Source of the DNA: Metarhizium brunneum
Lineage: Eukaryota; Ascomycota; Sordariomycetes; Hypocreales; Clavicipitaceae
Direction: 5' to 3'
DNA length: 64,000 nucleotides
NCBI RefSeq assembly: GCF_013426205.1
Contig: NC_089422.1
Location: forward strand, 4,898,001 to 4,962,000
Position numbers and translations under genes: made by a program. This document shows, in pieces, positions 21,747 through 34,627 of the stretch. Positions within the stretch are counted from its first letter, which is position 1. Every line of letters starts with the position of its first letter. The notes beneath the pieces are model-generated. The model ran no database searches. It was not told the DNA's origin and saw only the letters and a program-made list of their open reading frames with translations.

Positions 21747-23254
21747 CTTGACCTTGCTGGACGGGAGCTGGTGATGAGAAAATCGGCAAGAGTTGCTGGA
21801 GGGAACGGGAACGATATCGACGTTGGTTCTTGATGTGTAAGTCGCAAGTCAGGCTGTGAGAGAGTGCGCTTGTCACCGCTGCATCCTGTCCTCGAACAAG
21901 ACTCAAAGTGATGCAGCAAACGATGCAGATCCAGAAGGGCAAGGGAGGAAGTCCAAGGGGTAATAATAACTCCAGACACCAGACGGCCCCCGCATCATCA
22001 ACAAGCACATGCACTTAGACACTCTAATTTGTGTTTGACGTCGAGGGCAGGAGGGCAAGGAGAGGGCAAGAGCCACTTGAGCAGCTTGGCCTGGCCATTC
22101 CCGGGGTCTAGATGAAGTCCCACGCCAGAGCCGGCCCCAAGCCACCGACAAATGCGACTGTCAATGCCACGCACTTGGACAGCTCAGATCCACGCTGGTT
22201 CCACGCATCTGATGTTGCAGTCTCCATGGCATGCCCACGCCCACGAGTCCCAAGCTGTCGCAGAAGTGCCAGTCGCAGAGTCCCAGGCCCGTTGCCCAAC
22301 CGCACGAGCCGTCAACGGGAGTCAATGCGACTGGTTGGGGGGGAGGAGCGGACACGGACCGCCACAATTGCACCGCGGGTCCGTTCCACCGCTGGCCACC
22401 GCTGGCCAGAGACGGTGGTCCCTGACTGACTCTCTCCCGCCCCTCCCATTGGCCCATTTCCCCGCCCGACACGTTCTTCCGCCCCGGAAATGGCACCGCC
22501 CTCGCAGCCATTGCCTCTTCTCTTCATCAGCCCCCCGATGGCTGGGCCGTTGGCTCATGGCTTTTCGCCCCAGCCGAGACATCTTGATCACCACACAAAT
22601 CATTAATACGTAACTCGCCGCGGCATGGCTCTGTACCTGTCGACCCCTTGGCCGGCCCAAACCACAACAGCCACGTCTATTACGCCATGTCAACCATAAT
22701 AGTAGCATCACGCAACACTTGGCCACTTTTTCTCCAGACCATTCTTCACATGCCAGCGCTAGCACCAAAGTCTAACATGAAAATCATCCTACAGATCTAG
22801 CCTAGCTTTCTTCCCCAACTCTTCCCCATGTTACGCTTGGGAAAGGGTTTCCGGGTTAGGTCTTCTGGTCATGGGGCTCAATATTGGCCCACACAACGGA
22901 GTCAATGTCACAATGTCATGGTTGGTAAAAGCTTGCTGGTCTTTTTGTCAAACAGATGACCTGCATGCGGCACGAGAGTTGCCTTATGCAGGCCACAATT
23001 CAATTGGTTTGCCTAGCCTGTGATTGCTCCATCGAGCATCTCCAGGGGTTACAAAATAAGTAATCGATTCAAAAATTTGTTGGGAGAGAATGGGAAAAGA
23101 GTTTGGCATGTGAAGGTGGGCAAGCCCTGCGACACCCCCAAACTTGCAACGAATCCTGATGCCTAAAACAAGTTCTGTGTCATCGCGACTTGACCTGAGA
23201 CCACGTATTACGATTCATCATTGAATACGCAACAATTGGTTCCCTGCGCTCACA
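21747..23254. other. 1.5-kb intergenic region
   Basis: Upstream of the zinc-cluster regulator and downstream of ALA synthase, both on the minus strand. Overlapping GC-rich frames at 21900-22770 on both strands show no family resemblance and look like compositional artefacts. No repeat array seen. Confidence 0.5.
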
Positions 23255-25150
23255 TCAGTGAGCTGCGACGCCAGCGGTACGCGCTGTATTGCTCATCTCT
23301 CGCTCAAGCAGGGCCTCGGTGAACCCCCCTCCATTGTTGCCGTGGCCCGTAGCCATCATCTCCTTTGCTGCCTGCTCAACACCCAACTGCTTGTTTGTCC
23401 AAAGAGGCTCCTCCACCTTGCCCTGCTCACCAACTCCGATGAAGCCCCCCGCTGCGGCCCATTCTGAGGTGCGCTTGATTCCAAGGCGGCCCCAGATCTG
23501 GTCAACGGCTTCGACAAGCTCGTCCCGATATTCCTTAGTATGACCGGGCGTGGGCGTTATGCGGAGCCGTTCCTGTCCAACAGGAACAGTGGGGTAGTTG
23601 ATCGACTGTACATAGATCTGATAGTCCTGGAGCAGCATATCGGAGGCTGCCTTGGCCAGCTCAGCATTACCCACCAGAATGGGAATAATGTGAGATGGGT
23701 TCGGGATGACTGGAATATCCCGATTGTTGAGCTCTTCCTTGACAGCACGCGTATGTAATTGCTGCAGCTTACGATCACCGGCGTACTCCATCTGATACTC
23801 GATGGATGTCTTGGCGCCAGCCATGGTGGCAGGTGGAAGCGAGGTGGTGAAAATGAAGCCTGGAGCCAGCGATCGGATCATGTCAACCAGCTTAGAGCTG
23901 CCGGCAATGTAGCCCCCAACGCAACCGTAAGCTTTGCCGAGAGTGCCCGTGATGATATCAACGCGATCCATGATGGTGCCTCGAGGCGATCCCTTCTGAT
24001 GGGCTTCCCAGTCCAGATGTTCAGCCACGCCAGCTCCATGAGGCCCATACATGCCAACGGCATGCACTTCGTCCAAAAATGTGATGGCGCCGTACTTGTC
24101 TGCCAAGTCGCAAATTTGCTCAATTGGTCCAATGGAGCCACACATACTGTACACGGATTCAAAAGCAATGATTTTTGGCACGTGAAGAGGCAGGGATGCA
24201 AGCTTAGCCTCGAGATCTGCAACGTCATTGTGCTTGAACACAATCTTCTTGGTGCCTGAATGACGGATGCCCTGAATAATGGACGCGTGGTTCAGACTAT
24301 CGGACAAGATGACACAATCAGGCATCTTGCTCCCAAGGGTCGCAAGTGTGGCATCATTGGCCACGTAGCAGGAGCTAAAGACCAAGGCAGACTCTTTGGC
24401 GTGAAGTTTGGAAAGGGTGCCCTCCAGTTCAACAGCGTGCCTGTTGTGGCCAGAAATGTTTCGAGTACCGCCAGCCCCAGCACCATACTCATCCAAAGTC
24501 TCCTTCATCTTGCTCAGCACTCGCTGGTTGCGGCCCATGCCAAGATAGTCATTGGCGCACCAAACCGTAACCCGGTCCTCCTTGTTGGCCATGTGGGCAC
24601 GGGGGAACTCCTTGGCAAGACGATTGATGTTGTTGAAGTATCTGTAAGACTTGTCCTTGTGCTTCTTGTCCAGCTCGGAAGTGTAGAACCCTTCATAGTT
24701 GAACTTGCCAGCCGATCCAGTGTGGCCGTGGGCCAGATAGCCTGTATGAACCGCGGGTCAGCAAATGGATACCGTAGAAATAACATGGGGACGAACTCGA
24801 GAATGGAGTGACAATTTGAGCGTACCATTTTCACGCTTCTCAAGAATCGGGGTGTCAACAGCGCGGGCCTCCTGGGTGCGGCTGGTATGGATACGAGCCT
24901 TGTTGACCTTGGCCTGGCCAGAGAAGGCACGAAGTCCAGCAGCGACAGCAACTCCGTTTCTGGCGGACTGGACGGCCATGGCCTTTCCCATGACGGGGCA
25001 GCGGTGAGCAAAGACCTGAAGCTTGGACATGGTGCCGCCGCATGGAGACGGCTTGGGGCGAGCCGAAGTAGACAAGGCCCGAAGAGTGGCGGGCGAGGCG
25101 GCCTTGAGGAAAGGGCACATGGCCTTGGACTGACGGAGAACGCTATCCAT
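23255..25150 (-). CDS. hem1: 5-aminolevulinate synthase, mitochondrial
   Basis: Two exons: 24826-25150 and 23255-24741, coding 603 aa. It condenses glycine with succinyl-CoA to 5-aminolevulinate, the first step of heme synthesis, in the mitochondrial matrix. The first ~100 residues are basic, Ser/Ala-rich and lack acidic residues, as in a matrix targeting sequence, and contain Cys-Pro pairs at 12-13 (MCPF) and 51-52 (HRCPVM) that look like heme-regulatory motifs. The catalytic core shows [13 protein letters not shown], the glycine-rich loop [21 protein letters not shown] and the PLP lysine near 378 in GTLGKAYG. The ATG at 25150 is preferred. The 84-nt intron falls just before the core (GYLAHGHTG). 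Confidence 0.97.
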
Positions 25151-26083
25151 GGCGTTGAGAATCAATCCGCAATTTCAGCGATCGTATTGTAGTCTTGGGG
25201 CGAGATGGTTCTGGACAGCAGCAGTGGTTTTCCTGCCGGGGGAGGATCCAAGCGCAATGCGGGCAAGCCGGGGACTCTGAGGTAGCAGACGGCTCTGCAA
25301 CAGTTGGAACGAGAGATTGACACCGTCGAGGGCGTCTACGCTCAATTGCAGAGTTCTGCCAAACAGCGTGGATAGCCAATACTCGGTGGTCAGGATGGTG
25401 AGGGTTTTTGGAAGAAGAAATTCGGGGGTTCATCGGCAAGTGTGAAGCAAAGCGTCTGGTCTGGTTTTGTCACAGGGTCGACCGGTACCACCGTCTTCCG
25501 CCGTAGGAAGTCTGGGTCTGGTAAGCCGCCTCCATCGGCCCAGGGCTCCACCCTGACCATGGCTTTGGCCATTCCGAGTCGTTCGACTGGCGCAATTCTA
25601 GTCTGCACCGGCCCTGCACCAATATTTCCATGCACTTTGCAGCCCAGGGAAAGCTCCAGAATCTCGGGATCCTGTCAAATACCTTGGTTCTCATTGGCCA
25701 TGCTCTGCCAGGCCTGCCCCCAAAAACCGCCATCGCAGCCAAGGACCAAGGACCGGCTTGGGCCATGTGCCGGTTGTCACTTCTCCGCGACGCCGCGGGG
25801 TTTGACCTCGCCTCCGAATCCCGGCTCATGTTTCCATCCAGCCCCTTCTCGTCTGCGACGTGTGTGCTTAATTATGCGATTATCTTTCAGGTGCGGTTTA
25901 CGACTCTGTTCATATAGGTAAACGAATAGCGATACTAGTACTGTGCTCTTTGGTCTTACAGAGGTATCACGGCGCAAAATGCAAAATGCCAAATAAAGAA
26001 CGCCTGCCAGGACACCGTGATGCATTGCCTCCCCCACCTTGCTTGCAACTTTCCAGTCCTACAATATTATGCACACCCACAAA
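25151..26083. other. Intergenic region between ALAS promoter and SNF2 3' end
   Basis: No gene found. Frames on both strands at 25390-25920 mirror each other and have no family resemblance. The first few hundred bases should be the ALA synthase promoter. Confidence 0.5.
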
Positions 26084-29000
26084 TCAATTTTTGGCCTCCT
26101 GTACCGCCGTCTGATTCTGAGCCGGAGCCGGAGCCGGAGCCGCAAAGTCTTTTGATGGTGCACTGCCCAACGTGCTGAGATAATTCTCCAATTCCCCAGC
26201 ATCAGTTAGCGCCAGATATGACGCCTCAAGTTGCCCAGACATGACACCCAAAACAAATCTGTCCTGTTCAACGAAATTGCCAAGCGCCCGCCAATGTTGA
26301 TTATCCGGCAGAAACCCAAACTTGTGGTCCCTGCGAATTGCATCTATCGAGTCAATCACCTTTTCCACAATTTCGATCCGCGGCGTATTCAGGTGCGCAA
26401 GAGATCCGTCTTGGATAGTCTCCAGTTTCTTGCACAACTTTTGCTTAAACTCTGCCTTACCCGGATTCTTAATCTGAGAAATGAAGGGGTTCATCCAGTG
26501 TTTTGCCGCCGAACCTGGTGATCCAGACACGGGTCTGGTCTGCCCAACTTCTTGTGTTTTTGCCTGCGGGGCTTGAGTTGTGTCCTTTCCAAAGTAGGTG
26601 TGAGCCCCAAGTATGGGGAGGAGAAACGGCGTGGACGCAGCGGTTCCCTACAGATATTGTTGTTAGTGGATGATCGTTGAACAGACTCGAAAACGTACCT
26701 CGGGAGCACTTGTAGACGGAGGCAATACCGTGCTTTCAATTATCGCTCCCGGTGGTGCTGGTGCTGGTGGCGGTGGCGGTTGGGGTTGGGTTTGAATGCT
26801 TGAGGTCACGCCCATCGGAATGTCGGTAGCACCATCCAAGGTTCGCCTGACCTCAGGGACAGTCCCATTATTCTTTGGGGATGAGGAACTCTGCTCCATA
26901 TATGAGGTGTGATGTCGTCGAAACTGCCTCTCTTCCATCTCTCGCTGCCTTCTCTTGTATTCTTCAGGATCTTTCATTCGAAGCCCGTTCAATGCAGCCA
27001 TATCGTTAGCCTCCTTTTGCTCCTCCGCTGACAACGGAGCCTTAGCATCCTCCTCCTCAAAAGTCTCAGTGGACATGATCTTGCGAATAGCATGATCTTG
27101 GGTACCATACGCAATTAATCTGTCAAGAATAGAGTCTCTTTTCAGAAACTGTGTCAAGTCCTCCTTCCCGACTTCTTTGATATCATGCTTGAGTTCTGTC
27201 ACTCTATTACCCCAGCTGATTGGGTTTTTCTTGTCAACAACACGAGTCGCCAGCTGTGTCTTGAAAATCGCTCTCCCATGAAGGTCTTGTTCAAACGTTC
27301 CTGCGGTAACAAAATAGTAGACACTGACAGGCTTGCTTTGGCCAATTCGATAGGAGCGTCCGATGGCTTGTTGCTCGTGTACCGGATTCCACTTGGAATC
27401 GAGGATCACCACTTTGTTAGCGCCTTGTATATTGAGACCTACGCCGCCGGCTCTTGTGGAGATAAGATAGACCTCTGTATGATTTGCGTTGAACTTCTTG
27501 ATCTCCTCTTGGCGTTTCGCTATAGGGGTTTTACCATCCAGGCGACTAAAGAGGCGCTTCTGTTCTTGAAATAGCCCAGACAAGTAATTCAACGTGGGTA
27601 TTGAGTGACTGAACACCAGCACTTTGTCTTTCGACCTTTTGGCATCATCCAATATTTGTATGAGAAGCTCAACTTTGGTGGATAAGGATGGACATCTGGT
27701 CTCAATTCTGGCAAACTCTGCTAACACGGCAGGTATGATGCTAGGAGGAAGGCCTGCCCTTTGCTTGGATTCTGCCTTGGGTGGATCCTGAGTCTCAATC
27801 GCCTTTTCGTAGAATGCATAAGGGTGATTGCAGAGCAACGTAAGATCGTTTGTGACTCGGAAGACTGCGCCTCTCAACTCCGCTTCGGCCTGTATATCAC
27901 CCACTGATTCCCCGCGAATGATTTGTGCAAAAAGATTATAGAGCTTGACCTGCAAAGGCTTGGGCTTAACGCAGATAACAAACTCCTGTTTCGGCGGCAA
28001 GTCTTTTTGCATGCAGCTGTTCACTGTGGCCCGGTGTACTTTTGGAGCCACGATCTGTTTTAGAGCCTCAAGCTTTTTCAATGCTTTGCGTTTATCGACG
28101 CCTGAGCTTCCTATATCCACGCCGTGCGATATAGGATTCGAATAGATTTCACGGAACTCTTCCACAGGACCGAGGAAATTTGGCGCTACCCAATTGATCA
28201 TGAAGTAATATTCTTCAATATTGTTGGCCAGGGGTGACCCGGTCATGGCGATCCGACTGGTTGTTCGAAAGCGGGAGCAAACCAGGTTAAGCCTCGACTT
28301 AGGATTCTTGAGCACGTGAGCTTCATCAGCAATAACAATGTTTGGCTCGTCAAAAATGGATAGCAAAGATCGTTCTTTGTCTAATTCATCCGACACTTTT
28401 CGCAGCATGGGATATCCGATAACCAAAACACCGCCCGTCTGGGACCACTCTTGAACGGCAGTAAGGCGTTCTTCAATAGAGAGCGTCGAATCAATCACAT
28501 GGAGATCTCCAAGAACTCGGTCATTATCCCAAATCAGAATTTCGTCCACCCAGTTATTCACCAGCCCGGCTGGGCATGTCACCAGGGTCTTTGACTGACG
28601 AAGGTCTTCTGGGATTTGCGAGACTATACTCTTGTCGGAAGACTTGCTTGATTCTTGAATCGCCACGAGCAGAGTGATGACTTGCATTGTCTTTCCGAGG
28701 CCCATACTATGCGACAAGAGGCATCCTTGGCGAAGTTCAGGATCCTGTATGATCTGATTCCACATGAATCGAACGCCATCTATTTGATGATCTTTGATTC
28801 TAGGGCCGATCTCGTTGTTAATATAAATAAATGATTGGTCGTCTTGCTTACTCTCATTTATGATCAATCGAGATTTGTCGGACGCAATCTGGCCATTTTC
28901 TCCTAAATTTGCACGAAGACGAAGCCTTCGAGTCTCCTGCTCCTCTTGTCGACGGATTTCACGCTCTCTGATGTCTACAGCCTCTTTATTGCGAATGATT

Positions 29001-31426
29001 TCCTTGGGTGCAGCCTTTCGAGGTGGTTTGGACTTGTGCGCTTGCCCAAGCAAAGAAGCCTCATCCTCACCAGCATCATCACCGAGTATTTCATCATCGT
29101 CAAGTTCTTCCTCCCTATAAATCCGGTTATCTTGGGGGAACAGTGGCGCCATTTTCTTGAGGAATGCATGAAAGATATTCCAAGAGCTATGGTTTTCTTT
29201 TGCCTTCAGCTTTGTAATTTGGGAAGGCTTTAGGTCTGCTAATCGAGTCTCTTTGAGGTTTTTTATTTTGAGAAAACACAAAAACAATCTGGAGACATCA
29301 AATGCCAGAGACTCCGGGCTTGTGAAACGCAGATGATCCAAGTTTTTGAGAGGATCAGATATGTGCTTCAGAATTGTGGCTTTGAAAGACTTATGTGCCT
29401 CACAGACTCGAACGTGTTCAAAAATTGCAGATCTTCGCAGGTGCCCTAACTTCCACAGCAGAGTAATTGTTAGAGCGAACCGTTCCTTTTCCTTGGTCCA
29501 GTGGCTGATCGGAAAGCTGATGATCTTCTCAACATCTCGATACTTTTCAGCCCACGATGAGGCTTGTGGCTGCTTAACTGACTCGTCTCCGCTGGGATCT
29601 TCTTTGATCATGGGAGTACTGTCGGGTCGCACTTTCGTAGGAGTATCCAAGTCCACCGAATCAACGACATTTGTAGACCACTTAACGGGAGACGAAGCTC
29701 GAGTAGATGCGGTCTGTGTAAGATCAATATACACTGGAGACTCGACCAGAATTGGGCTTGGTGTTCGATTGACTTTGCTGGGAATAGCATGCCGAGCCTC
29801 TTTGATTGGCGTGACTGGCGGAATTGGCTCGTCATCAACGATGAATGCGTCCTCATCTGAGCTAGTCAGGACTTCTCCATCCGACAGCTCCATATGTGTT
29901 CGTTTTGGACATGTAACCGAACGCCTGGGTAGCGAAACTGGTTTGGGCGGTGGGATTCGAGACTCCAGAGTGTCTGCTACCCAACACTGGTAAAGCTTGT
30001 CTTCGACATTTTGCTCCAGCAAACGTGCCTGAAATCGAACCTGCTTTTCTTTTTCCCACGTTTGCTTCAGAATACCTCTCTCCAACTTCTTAATTCTTTC
30101 GTCATAGAACTTGGCTTGTGCCCTAGCTTCCAAAATGCGGTGCGTCTTGGCGCCCCGTCTTGACGCATCAACCCACAAAGCGTTGGCTTTGCTTTGATAT
30201 TTAGGCTTCTTCTTCTCAGTCCAGTTGTTCGTCATTTCTAAAACCGATTCGTCCAGAAGCTGTCGTACTCGATCTTGTGATAGACTTTTCGAGGCGTTAG
30301 TCCCCTCAAGATTTTCAGACATTTGAGCTAATTCCGTCTTTTCAGCTTCCATCTCTCTTAAGGTTTCCTCATCGACTTCATCTGGGATATCATCCAGGTC
30401 CAGGACCTTATCACCTTCGCTAGATGATTGTCTCAAAGCGTCGAGGGTCACTCCAGCATCCGCCATGGCTATTTTCTTGCCGTTTTCCACCAAGACACGT
30501 CTCATAATCTTGTTGATAGCGAGCCGTCTACCAGGGGGGAATCGAGTGGGTGCTGGTGTGCAAAGGGCATCACCTTCACCCTGAATCTGGAGGGTTAAAG
30601 CATCTGAGTTTGATTTGACCTCCCTCTGAGAAATGGCCCCAGGTCCAAGATATGCAAACTCATCAGCGGTATCCCATGGGTACGAGTTCAGCGAATCGCT
30701 ACTTAATATATCGGCCTCGGTTGCAATCGGAGCTGGTACGATATTAAGAGGCTCTTCTTGTAATAATTCAGGAGCAACTCGTTTCCTTTTCAGTTGCTTA
30801 ACAGGACTGTTCGCGTCCACGACAGGTGACACTCCGCTGGGCAGAGACAACGATTCCGTCGTAGGAGCAGCGCCGACGTCCGCGTCATGGGCCCTTCCGC
30901 CATCAGTACCAAGCATGCTCAGCTCAGGTGTGTGCAAAGTACGTCCCGGATCCACAACCTGGAGTGGTAGAGGCGTAGAAGGAAATACTTTGCTGAACGA
31001 GGTCCTTGGCGTTGTCCATGGGAGAAGGAGATCAAACTGGGGGGTCCTCTGGGTTGAATACGAACCCTCCCAGTCACGGCTACGCACGTCGCGTTCTTCG
31101 TGGCCGCTGATTTCTAAGTTGTCCAGTTTCCACCGGCGGAAGGCTGGGCTCCTGGCACGCAGCTTCATGATGGCTTCCCCCAAGGCATTTTTGTGTCGGG
31201 CTAATTGAACATGAAGGAGCTGGAAAAGTTCGTTCCGCAAGTCGTGTGCGTTCGTGAGTCCAACGAGGTCATATGTCAAAAGCGTATGCCCATCGATTTC
31301 ATTCTCCTGGAGCTTTGCGGCTAATATCTCCGGATTGCGTGTACAAGGACGGCTGAGGTGACATAGCTCATTTGCGACCGCGCTCACATCCCATAAAAAG
31401 GGGTCTGTCGACTGAATTCCGTCCAT
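26084..31426 (-). CDS. Snf2-family ATPase (Rad54/ATRX-like) with N-terminal SAM-like domain
   Basis: Two exons, 26699-31426 and 26084-26647, separated by a 51-nt intron, code 1763 aa. Residues about 12-85 look like a SAM domain (WDVSAVANEL ... NEIDGHTLLTYDLVGL). Charged, Ser/Pro-rich sequence with coiled-coil stretches follows. The Snf2 motor spans roughly 870-1400: DHQIDGVRFMWNQI, Walker A SMGLGKT near 910, DEAH near 1032, TGSPLANNIEEYY, and helicase C motifs LDGKTPIAKRQEEI, STRAGGVGLNIQGAN and QAIGRSYRIGQ. Motif wording is closest to the Rad54-like branch (ATRX/ARIP4), so DNA translocation on chromatin is expected. The tail is Pro-rich, then a conserved-looking helical end encoded mainly by exon 2. 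No ADD, bromo or chromo domain is seen. The exact orthologue is not assigned. Confidence 0.92.
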
Positions 31427-32595
31427 TTGACGACATGAGAAGTCTATTAGTCAGCTTTGTCTAAAAATAATTGCGTTAGTATCAGTGACCTGGATGCGAA
31501 GCACATGCGGCAGGTTGTTAAAATTTTCATCTCATCCAAGGTCCAAAGACGTGCTCAAGACCGTCGATATAGCTATGCCACTACCCCCGCATACTTTCTA
31601 GACGCCGCAAATGAAAAATTAATTAAAAAACATCATATGAGGTGAGCATACCTGCAGTCTAAGCAGTCTAAAATGTACCTTGATATCCTGAAGACAAGAA
31701 GCAAGTCGGTGATGACCACGTCTCGGCCAAGGAGAACTCAAAACTACGTGAGACTGAAAAAAGAGTCGCTGTTCGTGTTGTTTGGGCCGATGATTGAAAA
31801 CATCATGACATCGCCTATAACGGATTTTCGCAACTGAGTGTTGCATGCCAAAGATGCTAAAGACAAACAGTTAACGCGTTGGCGGTGGCGAAGGAAACCC
31901 GGCTTGGCATACATCGTTTGCCAGCTGTGCCAGCTGCCCCACGAGCCCTCCTAAAGGTCTGATGGCTGTCGCTGGGTGGCTACGAGAACTGGCACGTGAC
32001 ACAAGCGAAGTCGGGGAGCGTGGCCATAGACGCGGCCATGGAGGCCATGAAGGTGTTCCTCACCCGGTCAATGGCCGCTTAATTTTTGCACACTTGACAA
32101 TTTCAGCTCCCAAAAGTCGTAGATGCCACGGCTGCTTGGGTCTAAATCCTTGTTGCGCTGCGACTGTGAGACTATGGCGTGTGGATGCCGATCCAGGTTG
32201 TGGCCGTTGCTCCAATAGGTGCTGCAATAGCGCGAGACACCATGCCTCATCCATCCTCACAATCCGCAAGTCAGACGGTTCGTGTGTAGGGAGTAGAGTC
32301 TTGTGAACCAAGGACATTTCACAGATCACTGCTGTAATTGTGTATACGCACAGTCTTGTATTTTTAAACGTTGCAAAGCCACCCGTGAGAAACACCACGT
32401 TCCCGCCCATGATACCCACTTCAGCATCCCAGAAAGCCATTACTAATAATCCATTCCCTCAACTACACGCCAACCCTCACCAGCCACTGCTTTCGACCCA
32501 AGTCTCGACTCGAGTTCCATGCCCTCTGGGTGTCCATCTATCCGTCATACTGTATTTTTGTCTCATCTTCCAGTCCCATCGTTTGCCCTGCAACC
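31427..32595. other. Divergent promoter region, SNF2 gene and glutathione synthetase
   Basis: Two divergently transcribed genes share this 1.2 kb. No coding potential stands out; frames at 31962-32440 overlap on both strands. A TTACTAA element lies at 32440-32446 on the glutathione synthetase side. Confidence 0.55.
32440..32446 (+). promoter_or_regulatory. Possible Yap1/AP-1 site upstream of GSH2
   Basis: TTACTAA, the Yap1 recognition element, lies about 150 bp before the glutathione synthetase ATG. Yeast GSH2 is a known Yap1 target, so position and gene fit, but a 7-mer arises by chance often enough that this is only suggestive. Confidence 0.35.
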
Positions 32596-34280
32596 ATGAC
32601 CTCGGGCCATGACGCTGAACCATCCCGGCAGTATCCGCCAGCAACAACTCCCGAAGAGCTCGACCACCTCGTCGAGGTCATCAAGGACTGGGCGATTGGC
32701 AATGGCCTCGCGGTTCGGACTCCGCCAGCGGTAATTTCTTCGGAAGCAGATCCAACCAGGATAACTGCTGTGCCCGCACCCGTGACACTGTTTCCGACGG
32801 CCTTTCCCCGCCAAGCCTTTCTGCAAGGTCAGAAGGCGCAGAACGCATACAACGAGTTGTATGCTGCCGTGAGCAGAGATGAGAATTTCTTGGCAGATGT
32901 CGTGAAGCAGCAAGTTCACCAAACTACACATCTCACGGGGGGGCACGCTGCTAACTCCTGTCGCCTAGGGTCATTGATGGCGACGACTTTGTCCGTGATC
33001 TGTGGGCGGTCCATGAGACTGTCAAGTCAGAAGGATACACCCAGGTAAGCGTCAACCAGCCGAAGAAAGAATTTGACTAGACTATCAGTCCTTCCTAACT
33101 GGACAAGCCGCTTTCATTGGGTCTCTTCAGATCTGATTACATGGTACACGAGCACAAATCTAGCGAGTCGCCCACGGCGCAAGCAAAACAGGTAGAGTTC
33201 AACACCATTGCTGCATCATTCGGCGGCCTGTCCGTACATGCCTCCAGGCTGCACAACTTTCTGGCAAAAACCGAATATCCTCTCCTCGGCCAGCCCCTGG
33301 CCCAAGGGACCCTGGATCTTCCCGCAAACAACACTATCGAGGGTTTGGCAGGCGGGATTGAGGCGGCTTATCACGCGTATGGCGATTCCGAACTGGGACA
33401 CGACAAATGCGTCATCTTTCTAGTCCAAGGTGGCGAGCGCAACGTCTTTGACCAGCGCCATCTGGAGTATCAAATTTCCAAGTCGTCGCCCACCATACCT
33501 GTCTTCCGGCTAGCCTTCACAGACATCATGAAGCACACTTCCATTGCCAAAAGCCCCAAGCGCCAGCTTCTCTATACGCTCCCCAGAAACGGGAACAGGG
33601 TCTTTGAGGTGGCCGTTGTGTATATGCGGGGCGGCTATGGCCCTGACGACTATCCGAATCAGCAAACGTGGGATGCTAGGTGTCATCTTGAACGCTCGCA
33701 TGCCATCAAGTGCCCCACGGTCCTAACACAGGTAGCCGGCATCAAGAAAGTGCAGCAGGTTCTTGCAACCCCTCGACCGTCGTCTGAGCCGTCGATCCTC
33801 AGTAAATTCATCAAGGATGACACGCCATCCGCCATTGCCCTATGGAACACATTCACCAACATTTACCCCATGGACACGTCGGATGTGGGCTTGGAGGCAC
33901 GGAAGAAGGCTCTCGATCCCGAACAGTGCGTCGATTATGTTTTGAAGCCGCAGAGGGAAGGGGGCGGAAACAACATCTACGGAAGCGCGATTCCTGGGTT
34001 CTTGAAGACGGTGCCAGAGGCTCACTGGAATTCGTACATTCTAATGGAGCTTATTAAAGCGCCGGCCGAAAACAACTTCATCCTGCGCAATGGAGCCATT
34101 GAAAAAGGTCGAGTGATTTCTGAGCTCGGGGTATATGGCACGTGTCTTTGGAACCAGGAGACGGGAGAAGTCATTCGAAATGAACAGGCGGGCTGGCTCC
34201 TCAGAACCAAGGGCGAAGAAAGCCAAGAGGGAGGCGTTGCTGCCGGATACGGTTGCATGGACAGCGTGTCGCTGACGTGA
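32596..34280 (+). CDS. gsh2: Glutathione synthetase
   Basis: Three exons: 32596-32909, 32969-33044 and 33108-34280, coding 520 aa. It ligates glycine to gamma-glutamylcysteine with ATP, the last step of glutathione synthesis. Family signatures are GLFRSDYMVHE (substrate binding), EFNTIAASFGGL, PIPVF-like TIPVFRLAF, KPQREGGGNNIYG (the glycine-rich ATP loop) and SELGVYGTCLW near the end. The start ATG gives the expected N terminus (TPEELDHLVEVIKDWAIGNGL). The first intron needs a GC donor: exon 1 ends at 32909 and GCAAGT follows. This is the only joint that restores the frame and the conserved VIDGDDFV segment. The 3' end converges on the mtSSB gene. Confidence 0.95.
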
Positions 34281-34627
34281 TGATGGCGCGTCACGGAGCC
34301 AAAGATGGAGGCAGAAGCTGGAGCGCAAGATGCTCGGGATTCTACTTGGAAACATAGACAGTTATTCATCCGCGGTGCGATGGATACGTTTCAAAATATA
34401 TTAAATGTTGTCATGGCACTACATAGCCTGGTATCGCCCATATTTGTACAAGAGGAGTCCTACAGGTCCAATCCTAGTCGGAAAACACATAAACGTCTGA
34501 CAAAATGAAATGGGGGAGATTATTCAGAGCGGAGAGGAGGAGTCTTGATGCGCAACGACCTTCATAAACCCGGTGTTGTATCCGCCGTGCTTGGTTGATG
34601 TTATCTTGTCATTCGAGTAGAATTTTT
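34281..34627. other. Convergent intergenic region
   Basis: Shared 3' flank of glutathione synthetase (plus) and mtSSB (minus). Moderately AT-rich, no gene seen. Confidence 0.5.

Noticed and set aside
21900..22770. GC-rich frames of 100-190 codons on both strands
   Set aside because: Low-complexity Pro/Arg/Gly translations on opposite strands of the same DNA, typical of composition rather than coding.
8949..25150. A secondary-metabolite or pathway cluster (transporter, regulator, PLP enzyme, biosynthetic genes)
   Set aside because: The genes serve unrelated housekeeping routes (histidine, thiamine, heme), and no core synthase is present.
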